DNA from: Bugula neritina
Taxonomy: Eukaryota > Bryozoa > Gymnolaemata > Cheilostomatida > Bugulidae
DNA length: 64,000 nucleotides
Reading direction: 5' to 3'
NCBI GenBank assembly: GCA_964035545.1
Contig: OZ037773.1
Span: forward strand, 3,327,751-3,391,750
The position numbers and the translations under genes were made by a program. Below, piece after piece: positions 29,900 to 56,504 of this stretch (position 1 is its first letter; every line of letters begins with the position of its first letter). The notes under the pieces are model-generated. The model saw nothing but the letters and a program-made list of their open reading frames with translations, did not search any database and was not told the DNA's origin.

Positions 29900-31346
29900 C
29901 GCCAATCAAACATGGGCTGTTATTATTGAAAGACACCATTATAGTTGGATTTAATGCATGGAAAGACAAAGCAGTTTTGGAGGAATTGAAAATGGCCCTT
30001 GTTCTAGATTAAAATGTAGCATAAGAAGTTGTGCTCTCATGAAAATTTCAACCATGCCCCACGCCAAAATTTATAAAGCAAATTGAAGAACTCGGGCTGT
30101 TAAAATTTCTCCACTATTGCACCTAAATAAAGACCGGGACATAGTATACATTTACTATTTATATCTGTCCAGACATTTCTTATTAGTTCTGAATCAATCA
30201 ATACTTGCAACTCATTCAGATGAAATATTATAATCCGTTTATTTTGTATAATACTAAGAGCTAAGTTTAACAACCTTTGAGTTATGATGATAGCATACCC
30301 TCTTCTCAAGTATGGCCTAGTATACATAAACAGCAATATTATAATAGTTGATTGAATGGTTTTACAGCACCATAAACTTTGTATACAATAAACAATTCAG
30401 TCCTGCAGTTTAGCAGCTTGCTGCTGCGTTATATTTGCAAAGGTTCTCCATAAGTTCTGAAGAGGGGGGTGAAGTTTTTAAATCAAAATGGTTGTGTTTA
30501 TTTCTTTTCAAAAAGTTTTTTTTCCAATTTCCTTTTTGTAATTCTTAGGTTTTGGCAAAAAATTATCTTAATAATTTATATTGTACATGATTGGATAAAG
30601 CCTAGAAATAGAACTTATAAAGTTTGGGTTGTGTACACTGCCCCCCTCCTAATTTTACTAGATGCATAGATGATATCTGTGCATGCATCTCCAACAGCTT
30701 TACTACAGGGGAATTTATTTGAAGGGAGTGCATCTGTGCACCTTAACATTTGGAATCAGGTAATTTACACAGCTTTTACTTTATAGGGCATCAGTTTTAA
30801 TAAAATATTTTTCTTAGTTAACTATTGCTTGCAAATAAATCAAGCAAATAATCAATGTCTTGTAATTAATTTAATCTTTTTGAAAGTATATAGACCTATT
30901 TACTAGTTTCATTAAATAATTAACTATTTTTTTAAATTTGAAAGGATTTAATTAAATGCGCTATACTGGTTGAGTCAATTTTGTTAGCAAGATACAAGAA
31001 GTAAGAGTGTACTTTATCATTATACTGTCTCTATTTAAGTGCAGTAAATGTGTTGCCATTGATTCAAGTAATACTTAGTAGCAAAAAGTTGATGCATATC
31101 CTTGATGTTTTGAGATAATGGTAATTGTAAAGTATAGTAAAGTATACTATGCAGTCAAGTCTACTATACAGTAAAGTATATTACATGTACATTAAGATAT
31201 TCTATACAGTAGAGCATACTATAATATAGTAAAATATACTATAGTATATATGGTAAATTATACTACATGGTAAAGTATACTGCAGTCTATATAGTAAAGT
31301 TATACTATTTATATTTGGTTAATTTCTCTCAGCAGCAGGCGAGGTG
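29900..31346. other. Intergenic, MOSPD2 to papilin-like gene
   Basis: AT-rich sequence with a low-complexity tract at about 31125-31315 made of AGTATACTATAGTAAAG-type words. No thrombospondin repeats or other exons of a longer papilin are visible on the plus strand. A good acceptor (TTTCTCTCAG) lies 15 bases before the papilin-like ATG, so a 5' UTR exon probably exists further left. Confidence 0.5.
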
Positions 31347-47145
<15,799 letters not shown>

Positions 47146-48180
47146 AGAACCCTTGGCTATATCATGGGTTTACATGAAATATTTCATGATCATCTGCACC
47201 TGACTTAGTATTAGGTGGCAAGTTTGTGGTGTGCTTCTAGTGTGAACTTATTTATATAAGAAATTAGGAGTTATTTTTCATGTGGGTAAATTGTTTTGTA
47301 CAAGCTATAGGTTAAAGTGGTAGAGTAGCAACAATGAATGTGTATTTTCATATATCAGGTTTTAGATAGTTTCTCAGCTTTTGTCTTTCTATATTATATT
47401 TTTTCATTAATTAACTATTAAACTCAATTAAATCTTAGTCTATGGATGCTTGGAAATTTTCAAGACTGCGAACAAATGTATTATCATTTTTTTATTTTTA
47501 TTTTGTTTACGAGTGTTGAATTGTTTTCTTCTTTATTTTAATAATCTATAATTATATATTGTGCAATGTGTTATATAATATAAGAATAGAATGACGTAGT
47601 TCCATATTGTAGTATTGCTATACAATAATACAGAAATATTTCTGTAAAAACGCATCTGCTTACTTAAAGCATTTAAAATATACCAGCCTCATTGAAATTC
47701 TTCATAAAATGCAGAAACAAGATTTAAATATCGCCATCTACATCAAATTACCTGATCGTTTTTGATCTCAATCTGGTGATGTGTGATTTTTATGTGTATC
47801 TAAAAGATGTATTTGTACGCTAGATAGCTTATAAACGTGTTGTGGAATAACTAATTCATTGCAAATAGAGGTTGAAAAAACTGTTTCTATCAAAAGAATG
47901 TCGTTTTTTAAATGCTGACTTAACCAATTATTCAAATTTATAGAAAATTTTCTCTTAAAATAAAATATGATAGCTGTAAAACCATCAGAACTACAAAATT
48001 AATAAAATACACTCCCGCTGCTTTTCTTATAGTAGTACCTTATATCTAACCTTATATCTAACCTTATCTATAACCTTATATATAACCTTATATAAACTAA
48101 AGTTTGTTGTAATGGCCTTTGAGCAATACTCAAACTGTGACCATATTTGGCACAGCATTTGGTTTCTGCACTGAGCATGC
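47146..48180. other. Convergent intergenic region after the papilin-like gene
   Basis: AT-rich 3' flanks of the papilin-like gene (+) and the unrecognised gene (-). A short tandem run of CCTTATATCTAA words lies at 48040-48100. No other feature is seen. Confidence 0.5.
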
Positions 48181-49064
48181 TCAGTTGTAGCCCTTCCAGG
48201 CGTAAGAGTTCACTGATCCCATCTCTCTGTATATAGAGTTACGCTGAGTTCGGTTGGTATCTGGCGTTTTCTCAAAGCTGTTCTGCATGAGTCGTCCAAC
48301 CTGCATCATAAGAAAGGAAAGATAATTCCGCATATTTTGAAACTTTGCAGTGTTATCTTCACCCGCATCAGTACGTGAAATATGAATTTCAATAGCTGAT
48401 ATCTTTATCATATAGGATGTAAAGCCAAACTCACTTTCAAATTTCTGCATAAATAATATCATTATTGAAAATTTCATACAATATAGGCCTAATAATAATA
48501 TAATAATGGTAATATATATATATAATGAAAATATTATACAACCTATAAAAATAATGATAACTAATATGATATTTGAAATTTTCTGCCGATTCTGTTGGGC
48601 ATTTAGATAAAATTATTTGTATAAGTTGTATTCAGTAGTGTGTCTTTCTATTCTCCATGCTGTTTGTAGAGAGCTGGAAGGCTTACCCTCAAGAGGGTGG
48701 TAATTACCTTACCACCTGTTTATAAGGTTACCCTATATGAGATTTGTATTCAACATAATACTTGTGAAGAGGATTACCCTATATGAGGGTTGTAGTCAGC
48801 ATAATACCTGTTAAGAGGATTACCCTATATGAGGGTTGTACTCACCATATCGTTTATCTGTGTAGAACTGAGAGGTCTACCCTCATGGCGATGGTGCTCT
48901 CTCTCCCTGTACTTCTTATTCACATGCAGTCTGCTCACGCTCTGATCTACTTCGTATTTCGTCATCTTCTGATACCCTAAACCAAAGTTTGGCTTTAGAA
49001 TCGTCCCCCATGGCTGCTTTGAGCTCTTCGGCCTCACAGATGATCTTATAGCAGCTGAAGACAT
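48181..49064 (-). CDS. Unrecognised 112-residue basic protein
   Basis: Two exons, 49064-48846 (ATG; donor GTGAGT) and 48300-48181 (acceptor TGATGCAG), join in phase 0 to 112 residues. The ATG follows an acceptor (CCTTTAG at about 49095) and an in-frame stop, so there is probably a noncoding first exon. The protein is basic and Ser/Arg/His-rich with distinctive segments PKSSKQPWGTILKPNFGLGY, HHRHEGRPLSSTQIND, TPDTNRTQRNSIYREMG and the terminal NSYAWKGYN. There is no signal peptide or transmembrane segment. I do not recognise the family; the compact, motif-rich, ordered-looking C terminus suggests a conserved short protein. A second frame open across exon 1 is a shadow. A roughly 58-bp tandem repeat abuts the donor. 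Confidence 0.75.
48705..48845. repeat. Tandem repeat containing a splice donor
   Basis: Two to three copies of a unit of about 58 bases with GGATTACCCTATATGAGGGT, directly in the intron next to exon 1 of the 112-residue gene. The exon-proximal unit reads GTACTCACC (complement of the real donor), while other units have GTAGTCAGC or GTATTCAAC at that place. Confidence 0.75.
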
Positions 49065-51146
49065 GACCTCTTCTCTGGTCTCTCAGTGTTCTTCTAAAGG
49101 CAATGGTTTTTATTATTTTTAAAACAGAGGCTTGTAGACTAGTTTTATATGCAAGTAGTTTTAAAATATAACTATAATATGTAGGCTCTATGAAATGTTC
49201 CTTGAAGCAAATTTGAAATAAAATTTGCCTTAGCAAAGTGCCAGCTTGCTCTTGATTGAATAAGAAAACATAAATACTTATAAGTTCCATATAACTTTTA
49301 ATGAAAGAATGGTATATATAAAACCACTATAGTAATACTGTTCTATGCTAATTTCGAGTTGACTATTAACAGCAATAAATTTCCTTATCTAAGAATACAA
49401 AAGTCAAACCCATGCCTCCATACTCACCTGTCTTATTAAAGCTGTTAGCAATGACAATCTAGATAGATTATACAGCATACCAATGTGACTTTTCAACAAG
49501 TTAGCTTTAATAATCGATTTATTATTTGTATTTAAAGCAAATTTAATTCTAATCGGCTTTCCTATTTGATGTTTAATCAATTGTTTAATCAATACTAAAG
49601 CATTTGTTTGGATTGGCACCAGAAGGGGTTATTAATACCTAATAACTCTAACTTAATCAAGTGAGTTTGAATAACCACAGCCAGGTATTATTGTATTTGA
49701 GTTAACTATAAAACTGAATGATGCAAGGCCTGCGAATCAAATCGTTGGGCAGTCTAGGAGTTTGCAAAAATAATAACAAGAAGGAGTTTACTTTGAAGCA
49801 AGATCAGTCCAAAGGATATTAAATGTCTGCCTTTGAACCCTTTTGTTGGAATATTTTCTTGTTTCAAATATCAATCATACCGATATTTTGCTTTCAGAAT
49901 GCTATATATAATAATAGACAGTTATATTGCATCATAGATTGAGGCTGTAATAATATACAATATGTGACCAGTATAGTACACTCACATATTATAATAATAG
50001 TATAGTAAGTATAATTAGCTATGTACACTAACTATACTTGACTATAATTATTATAATGGATATTAATATTAGTGTTATGCTGAGTATATACCAACATATA
50101 ATATATAAATAACATAACAATAGGTACTAACATATATATTTATAGTATATAAATACTAATAACTAATATGATACTTTAATATAACACATAATTGTACCTT
50201 TAGCAAATAATTGTAGCATTTACAGTTTCAACTAGTATACCATAACCAAATTAACAAATAATGCTCTTAATGCTTAGGTCTCACTCTCTAAAGCCTAATT
50301 AAAGGTTTCACTTGGCAGCCTTTTTTTACAGGTTCATACCTGGGCTTCACTAATTATTGATCTTAGCCCAGTTTCCTAAAGTAATTGCAGCATCTGCCTG
50401 AGCTATTTAGCATTTGCCACTTGCCTGCACATAAATGCAGCTTCTACTTGTTAGACAACACTTACACACTCACTCAAGTTTATAGCAGTTATCCCTGTAA
50501 GAAACCGATGTGATTGAAAGGGCATTTTAAAGCAGGCTAAGGACTCATACACTTACAAACTAGCATAATAAATATCAAAACACAAAGAATGGCAAATTGT
50601 GCTCATGAAAGGTGCAGAAGCAAACTAACTAATAACTATCACACTAGCACCTACCTTTCAATTGGTGATATTGGCCTTCCTATCAATCACACAGACTGAA
50701 ATATAGAATTTATAATTCAAAGGTAGTGCACACAGCATATGCTGTCAATCTATTATAATGTCATGATCAGCAAATATCAATTCTTTATCTGCAGGCTTAT
50801 AAAAACATACAAACCCTATTGACCATCAACTACTCTGATTGAATCTATGAAAATCAATATATAGCCTACTTGTAGGCTGTTGAAATATTCCTACCATACT
50901 GAGTATATACTTGTTCCACATTGCAAACTCATGAGAGCTAAGGCTATATTTTCCCATGTCAGAATATCCCAACATAGAGGACCTTTACCTCTATCCCTAA
51001 CTTCCATTATAATATATTACAGAGCTGTAGATCTAACACACCTCACTACACTTTACATAGGATAGCTGTACAGGAATGTAGATCTCTCCATTTCTATCTA
51101 CGCCAGAATATATTTAATATGCCTACTATTTTATATACATATATAA

Positions 51147-51168
51147 CATTATATATATATTTTTTTTG

Positions 51169-51202
<34 letters not shown>

Positions 51203-51276
51203 GTATATATATAATATATATATATATATAATATTATAATATAATATTATTATCAAAAAAAAATATATATATAATG
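51147..51276. repeat. Palindromic AT-rich foldback
   Basis: CATTATATATATATTTTTTT followed by GATAAT at the left end is mirrored as a reverse complement by ATTATCAAAAAAAAATATAT with ATATAATG at the right end, around a (TA)n core. It could form a long hairpin. Confidence 0.85.
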
Positions 51277-51304
51277 TCAAAGATAAGATAACTCTATTTT
51301 CATC

Positions 51305-51495
51305 ATTTATCACATAATATATTAACATAAAATCTATTCTAACTACCTATCACATGTTATATTAACATAAAATCTATTCTAACCATCTATCACATGGTAT
51401 ATTAACATAAACTCTATTCTAACCATCTATCACATAATATATTAACATAAACTCTATTCTAACCATCTATCACATGGTATATTAACATAAATGAA
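51305..51495. repeat. 40-bp minisatellite
   Basis: About five copies of a unit containing TATTAACATAAACTCTATTC and TAACCATCTATCACATGG. Confidence 0.9.
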
Positions 51496-51814
51496 AAAAT
51501 TAAAGCTTTGGTAAGTAGTAGTAATTAGAAAGTGCAAGTATTACCAAGAACCAAGAACTAGATATGACGAGGTTACTAAAAAATTAGAACTATGTAGAAA
51601 CATAGCTATATACGTACAGACGTCAAGAGTATGATAGAAATAAGTGTAAATGGGTTTAAATAATCAAACAAATAAAAATTAATCTGGAACTACAAAACAG
51701 CTCAGACATAACGTAAACTATAGTAGAAAATCTAGCAATTGTGTTTCATTAAAAAGTTGCTAATAAAATTTGCATAATACTAATGTTACTTTGGAAGTGT
51801 AACTAATGTGTTGC

Positions 51815-52085
51815 CAAGGAAGCATAACTTTCATGTTGCTAAAGAAGTATCACTTTCATGTTGCTAAGGAAATATAACTTTCATGTTGCTAAGGAAGTAT
51901 AACTTTTTTGTTGCTAACGAAGATCAATCTTTATGTTGCTAAGGAAGTATAATCTTCATGTTGCTAAGGAAGCATAATCTTCATGTTGCTAAGGAAGTAT
52001 AATCTTCATGTCGCTATGGAAGTTCAATCTTCATGTCGCTAAGGAAGTATAACTTTTTGTTGCTAACGAAGTTTAAACTCAACGC
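51815..52085. repeat. 25-bp minisatellite
   Basis: About eleven copies of a unit with core TGTTGCTAAGGAAGTATAA. It ends about 36 bases beyond the NMNAT stop codon, so on the minus strand it is likely transcribed in the NMNAT 3' UTR. Confidence 0.9.
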
Positions 52086-52120
52086 TGTAAAGGAAATATA
52101 ACTGCTACGCTGCCATATAG

Positions 52121-55100
52121 CTACCACTCGCTACTTGGGTATGGAAAACCTGGTCGATAATTCGGGTTATAAAGTTTGTGTTTTAAGATGTACTCGAGAA
52201 CAGGCTCTGGTACAGCATATTTGATACTCTCATTTCTTCTAATGGCCGTCCTAAAACAAAAGCACTTTCTTAGTTATTAGAGAATAGATGTGACTATATT
52301 AAATTGTTCTAATACATTGTGCACAAATGTCACCACGTGAGTATTAAAATAGTGGTAAAATTCCTTCATGTAAGGGGTTATTAATTACCAACCCACACTC
52401 TTTTATGAGCTGGTACTAAGACTATCTTAATTATAACAAGCTAAGAAGCAGCAGAAGAAAACTTTGTTTTGCATTGTAGGTATGTTTGAGTAGCATGCAG
52501 AGGTATTTATTCTAAAGAAATTTTCCAGTTTGACAGGTTCTTACTAACAATGCACCATGAAGCAGGATACAGTGCTTTTGCCTACAACTTAAGTCACCAG
52601 TACGGCAAAAGAACTTGAACTTGCGACTTTGAAAACATTTTCCATCTTCTCCGGCTTTGTTGAGAATGTGTCTAGTATAAAAACGCTGAGCTTTGTGTTT
52701 GACTTGGCATTCCAACACTAAACTTGATGAGACATTCAGGCCAGAACATGCATTATACCTTCTAAGAGAAAATGCCTTCAAACGTGATGCTTTACTGATG
52801 GCAGCCTCAAGTTGATTGTAAAAACAGCATCGGCTTCAAGTGTAGGTACGCAGGCACCAAGGCCAAGGACATCTCCATGTTTTGTGTAGATTAACTGATA
52901 GCATAGTCGGTTTCATAGCTGCGAAAGAGCAGAGTCAGAATTTCAAGGCCAGTACCATAAAGTCCTTCTGGTGAGTTACTAAACCAGAAATATGGTCCTT
53001 TGAACCAAGCCATTGAAAAACCAATCTTTAAACACCTGGTAACTTTTGAGTTATACACTAAAGAATATGTGGAGAGAAAATTTCTTAATAAACATGGGAG
53101 ATGAAAACTTTAAACAGTTTACCGATACTCCACCAGCACCCCAGATGTATAAGTACAGCTGTAATGCAGGCCTATGTGTTGATGGCAGTTGAAATGATTA
53201 CCACTACGTCTGCTAAAGAGTACAGAGACCACTACGTCTGCTAAGAGTACAGAGACTACTACGTCTGCTAGGAGTACAGAGACTACTACGTCTGCTAAGA
53301 GTACAGAGATCACTACGTCTGCTAAGGAGTAGAGAGATCACTACGTCTGCTAGGAGTAGAGAGATCACTACGTCTGCTAGGAGTACAGAGATCACTACGT
53401 CTGCTAGGAGTAGAGAGATCACTACGTCTGCTAGGAGTACAGAGACTGACCTGATCTTAGTAGAAGAGAAGTCATCTCCCAGCCAATCAGTGACGATGTG
53501 TATGTTATGAGAGTACCTTGAAATCATGTCACTGCTGTAGATGTCCTGGTACGGGTCGCTACCCTCCCGTACCACTACCACTAGCCCGTGATCTCGCAGG
53601 ATTTGCTCCATCTAAAAGAGTGTCAAGCAAGTTTGACTGAAGTGATTAAAACTTTCTGCGACGGTAGGAGTCATAAAACTTACTAAATCTATTACGTAGA
53701 TTCTGTTTATTGGAAAAAAAACCTTCCTAATATATTATTTAATAATAATAAAAGCAATTTTGCCTCCTCCTCCCTTTCACCACAATCTTCACCTCAGCGA
53801 CAAGAAGGTGATGATTACTGGAAAAACACAGTCATGTTCAATATACGTACTGAACAAGGCTAACCGTTGCTGAAAGCTATTTGGCTTATACCATGGCCAT
53901 CAGATTAAAACATAGGCATACTTTGCATCCCATTTGAAAGAGAAAAACTGCATTATTTGAAGATTACAAAATTAAATTCACAAAACTGTAAGAAACGGAG
54001 TATTTTTGACAATTAAATAAAGTTAACTTCGGTGATGCAAAAATTGTCACTTAAACCTGTGTTTTTTACTAATAATTCAACAAAAAATATAGAAATTGTA
54101 GAAAAATTTCTAATTATTTAAATTTATTTGTAATTTTGTATTTCCTTACTATTAGGCAAAAATATATACACAGGTATACTAGCAGCTAGAACTAGACAAA
54201 GTAAACAAAGTATGAGTATATTCACTGCGCAGTACACGTAGTCAGGGGCTCAACATCAACTAAAATACACACATGTTCCTTAGCCCAAAGATTTGGCACC
54301 GAGAAGCTACGTAGTAAGTCACTCCCGCAGACTAGCATAATCTTTGCAGATTTGTGTCTAGCAAACACATCTGTCTCTTCACTACTTTCATGATTGTTAA
54401 TGTCTGAAATATTCCACAATTAAATGAACATGGAATATAATCTGTCACATGACGCAAAACTGCTATCATAAATCAAACCATATCCATTAGTAAAAACTAT
54501 TAAAGTAAATACTCTATTTTGCTATTACTATTAAATTAGGTTCGTATTGATTTATTTTTACTAATAGTAATAGTAATAGTAGTACCGTTTGGTCGTTTTC
54601 GTTTGGGCTGTGTACTGCTATCACTTTCAACTGCTGAACTGCCATTGTAGATACACTGTGATACCGTCCCATCCTGAATTCTGTCCTTAAGTGCATCTAA
54701 GGCTACTGCTGTGGGCGGCCATTCTGACTGTTCAACTTCCCACGAGTCTGTACTGTAACAGTCTCTATATGATATGATATGTGATGCTGTAATGTACTTA
54801 TATTATAATATATAATGTTATTATTATAAATAAATATACGAGAAACATTGTTGATTTATTACTTTATTAGGCAAAGTAAATATCAGTATAATTACTTTGC
54901 CTAATAAAGTAATAAATCAACAATGTTTCTCGTATATTTATTTATAATTAAATTGCTAGCTCGTAAAGATATATATAATGTTATTATATATTATAAAATG
55001 ACATGTGATACTATGATATACGGCATTATATAATATAACATACAATACCATGATATATGACGGTGTGATACATACTGTAAATATGAAGTTGGCTAATAAA

Positions 55101-56504
55101 TACTAGAATATTCTAAACAATACAGAACACTACACTGTGATCATAGTATTCAATTATGTCATCTAATTATGTATGTCATCTAGAATCTATCCTCTAATTC
55201 TGTAATATAATTTGAACATCTAAATCTAGCATCTAATTATAGCATGACAATGACATCTAATACAATAAACTTAGTTAGGGATGCAGTATTTATTAACCAG
55301 ATTTATACAAAGGTATAGAAGGTTAATCAGTATGCAACTGTCTGTCAATATATTACTTACCATAACCATGCATTAGAATCAACAGCGAGCTTTACCATAG
55401 CAAGTCTATGGTGAGCAGCAACCAGATTCTATAAAACACAGCAGCAGATTGAAACTAGTAATTTACTGAAAACTAGAACTCCCTGAAGAAATCTACTGTG
55501 ACTTTCTTCACATCTTTTAGATTATATTCAAGATGTATATAAATTGTACTAAAAAATGTCACAAGATAATAAGCCCAGTAACAGTATAACACAAAACTCA
55601 CATCTTTAGCATACTTTGCATTGGCCGGTACTAAAATTCCTTTGACCACTTTGTATCGACCTGTCTTGTGGAGGGCATCTCTGGCCAATTCTGAAGATAC
55701 CAGACATTATATGTTGACATTATCAAACATATCATAGTTGAAAATTTGCTTCATATTGCACAACGAAGTTTCAAATTTTGACAAAACTTGAAACATGATT
55801 GCTATACATGATATTTGTTAAAGACAGTGGGTTTTAGAGAAAAACACTTTCTACATAAAAAATTATGAAGCCAAAATGGTATATTTGTATGCACAAAGTT
55901 TTGCTTTCAACTTGATGATCTGATAGTGTGAAAAATATCATATAAAATGAAAGCAACAAAACAGGAAATTACACGAGGCTGTCTTAGAGAATAGAACTGT
56001 GTGACTAAACGGGTAGTCAGCAATAAACAGTTGAACATTGCAATCACTATTTCCATATCATCAACAAGTTAGAGTCAGTTGGGACTAAAACTAATACTAT
56101 TCAGACACAATACCTAGTAGCTCACTGCCACTAGCACTTTATTTCCTATCTGACAAACTGCGCAAATCAGATTTTTATACTGACTACTAAATTTGAATGA
56201 ACAGATGTTTTAGAATGATGGTAGTAAATAATACAGCATTAATTTCAACACTAATTTTGCTGGTGCACAATTTTAGATCAAACTATAATTGTTTTTACAG
56301 GCTAGCCACCCCCCCCCCCTCCCGGCCCCTACACACACACATCAAATTCAGTTTTAGCTGTGGTCTACCAACCAATAAGCAGCTACAATAGTGAAATTAA
56401 GTAGTAGCTGATATCATGAACTCACCTAATAATCTGAGATGTTTGTTAGTTATAGGGTTAAATGAGCCGGCACAATAAAGAATTACAGATTTTGGTAAAG
56501 ACAT
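52121..56504 (-). CDS. NMNAT1: Nicotinamide mononucleotide adenylyltransferase
   Basis: Makes NAD+ from NMN and ATP, the last step shared by the salvage and de novo routes. Seven exons join in frame to 274 residues (human NMNAT1 has 279): 56504-56426, 55690-55602, 55428-55361, 54752-54586, 54403-54273, 53611-53451, 52250-52121. The nucleotide-binding motif GSFNPITNKHLRL is at residues about 14-26; also present are KVVKGILVPAN, HHRLAMVKLAV, SWEVEQSEW, LVCGSDLLRSFSVPNLW and the ATP-site motif SSTKIR near residue 230. A variable central linker contains PKRKRPN, a probable nuclear localisation signal placed as in NMNAT1, which suggests the nuclear form. Introns carry a perfect palindrome (54823-54948) and a 27-bp minisatellite that begins right at the exon 6 donor. 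Divergent to PRPF39. Confidence 0.94.
53205..53450 (-). repeat. 27-bp minisatellite, open in frame with NMNAT exon 6
   Basis: About nine copies of a unit containing (plus strand) CACTACGTCTGCTAGGAGTA, lying directly inside intron 6 from the donor onwards. The unit is a multiple of three and has no stop on the minus strand in the exon 6 frame, so read-through would add LLADVVISV-type nonapeptides. Each unit also contains a 3' splice-site-like run CTCTACTCCTAGCAG on the minus strand. Confidence 0.9.
54823..54948. mobile_element. Perfect 57-bp inverted repeat (foldback element)
   Basis: Left arm 54823-54879 and right arm 54892-54948 are exact reverse complements (for example GAGAAACATTGTTGATTTAT against ATAAATCAACAATGTTTCTC) around a 12-base spacer. 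Perfect identity suggests a recent origin. It lies in NMNAT intron 3. Confidence 0.95.

Larger units (their letters stand above)
49065..52120. other. Intergenic, upstream of the 112-residue gene and downstream of NMNAT
   Basis: AT-rich, with a palindrome at 51147-51276 and two minisatellites (51305-51495, 51815-52085). The left end should hold the promoter and 5' UTR of the 112-residue gene. Open frames at 49404-49619 and 50880-51065 have no recognisable content. Confidence 0.5.

Noticed and set aside
48916-49290. 124-codon minus-strand frame overlapping the 112-residue gene
   Set aside because: A different frame that runs through an acceptor site and lacks a sensible continuation; the other frame ends at a consensus donor and joins exon 2 in phase.
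52512-52781. 89-codon Cys-rich minus-strand frame in NMNAT intron 6
   Set aside because: No recognisable domain, no splice context tying it to NMNAT; left uncalled.
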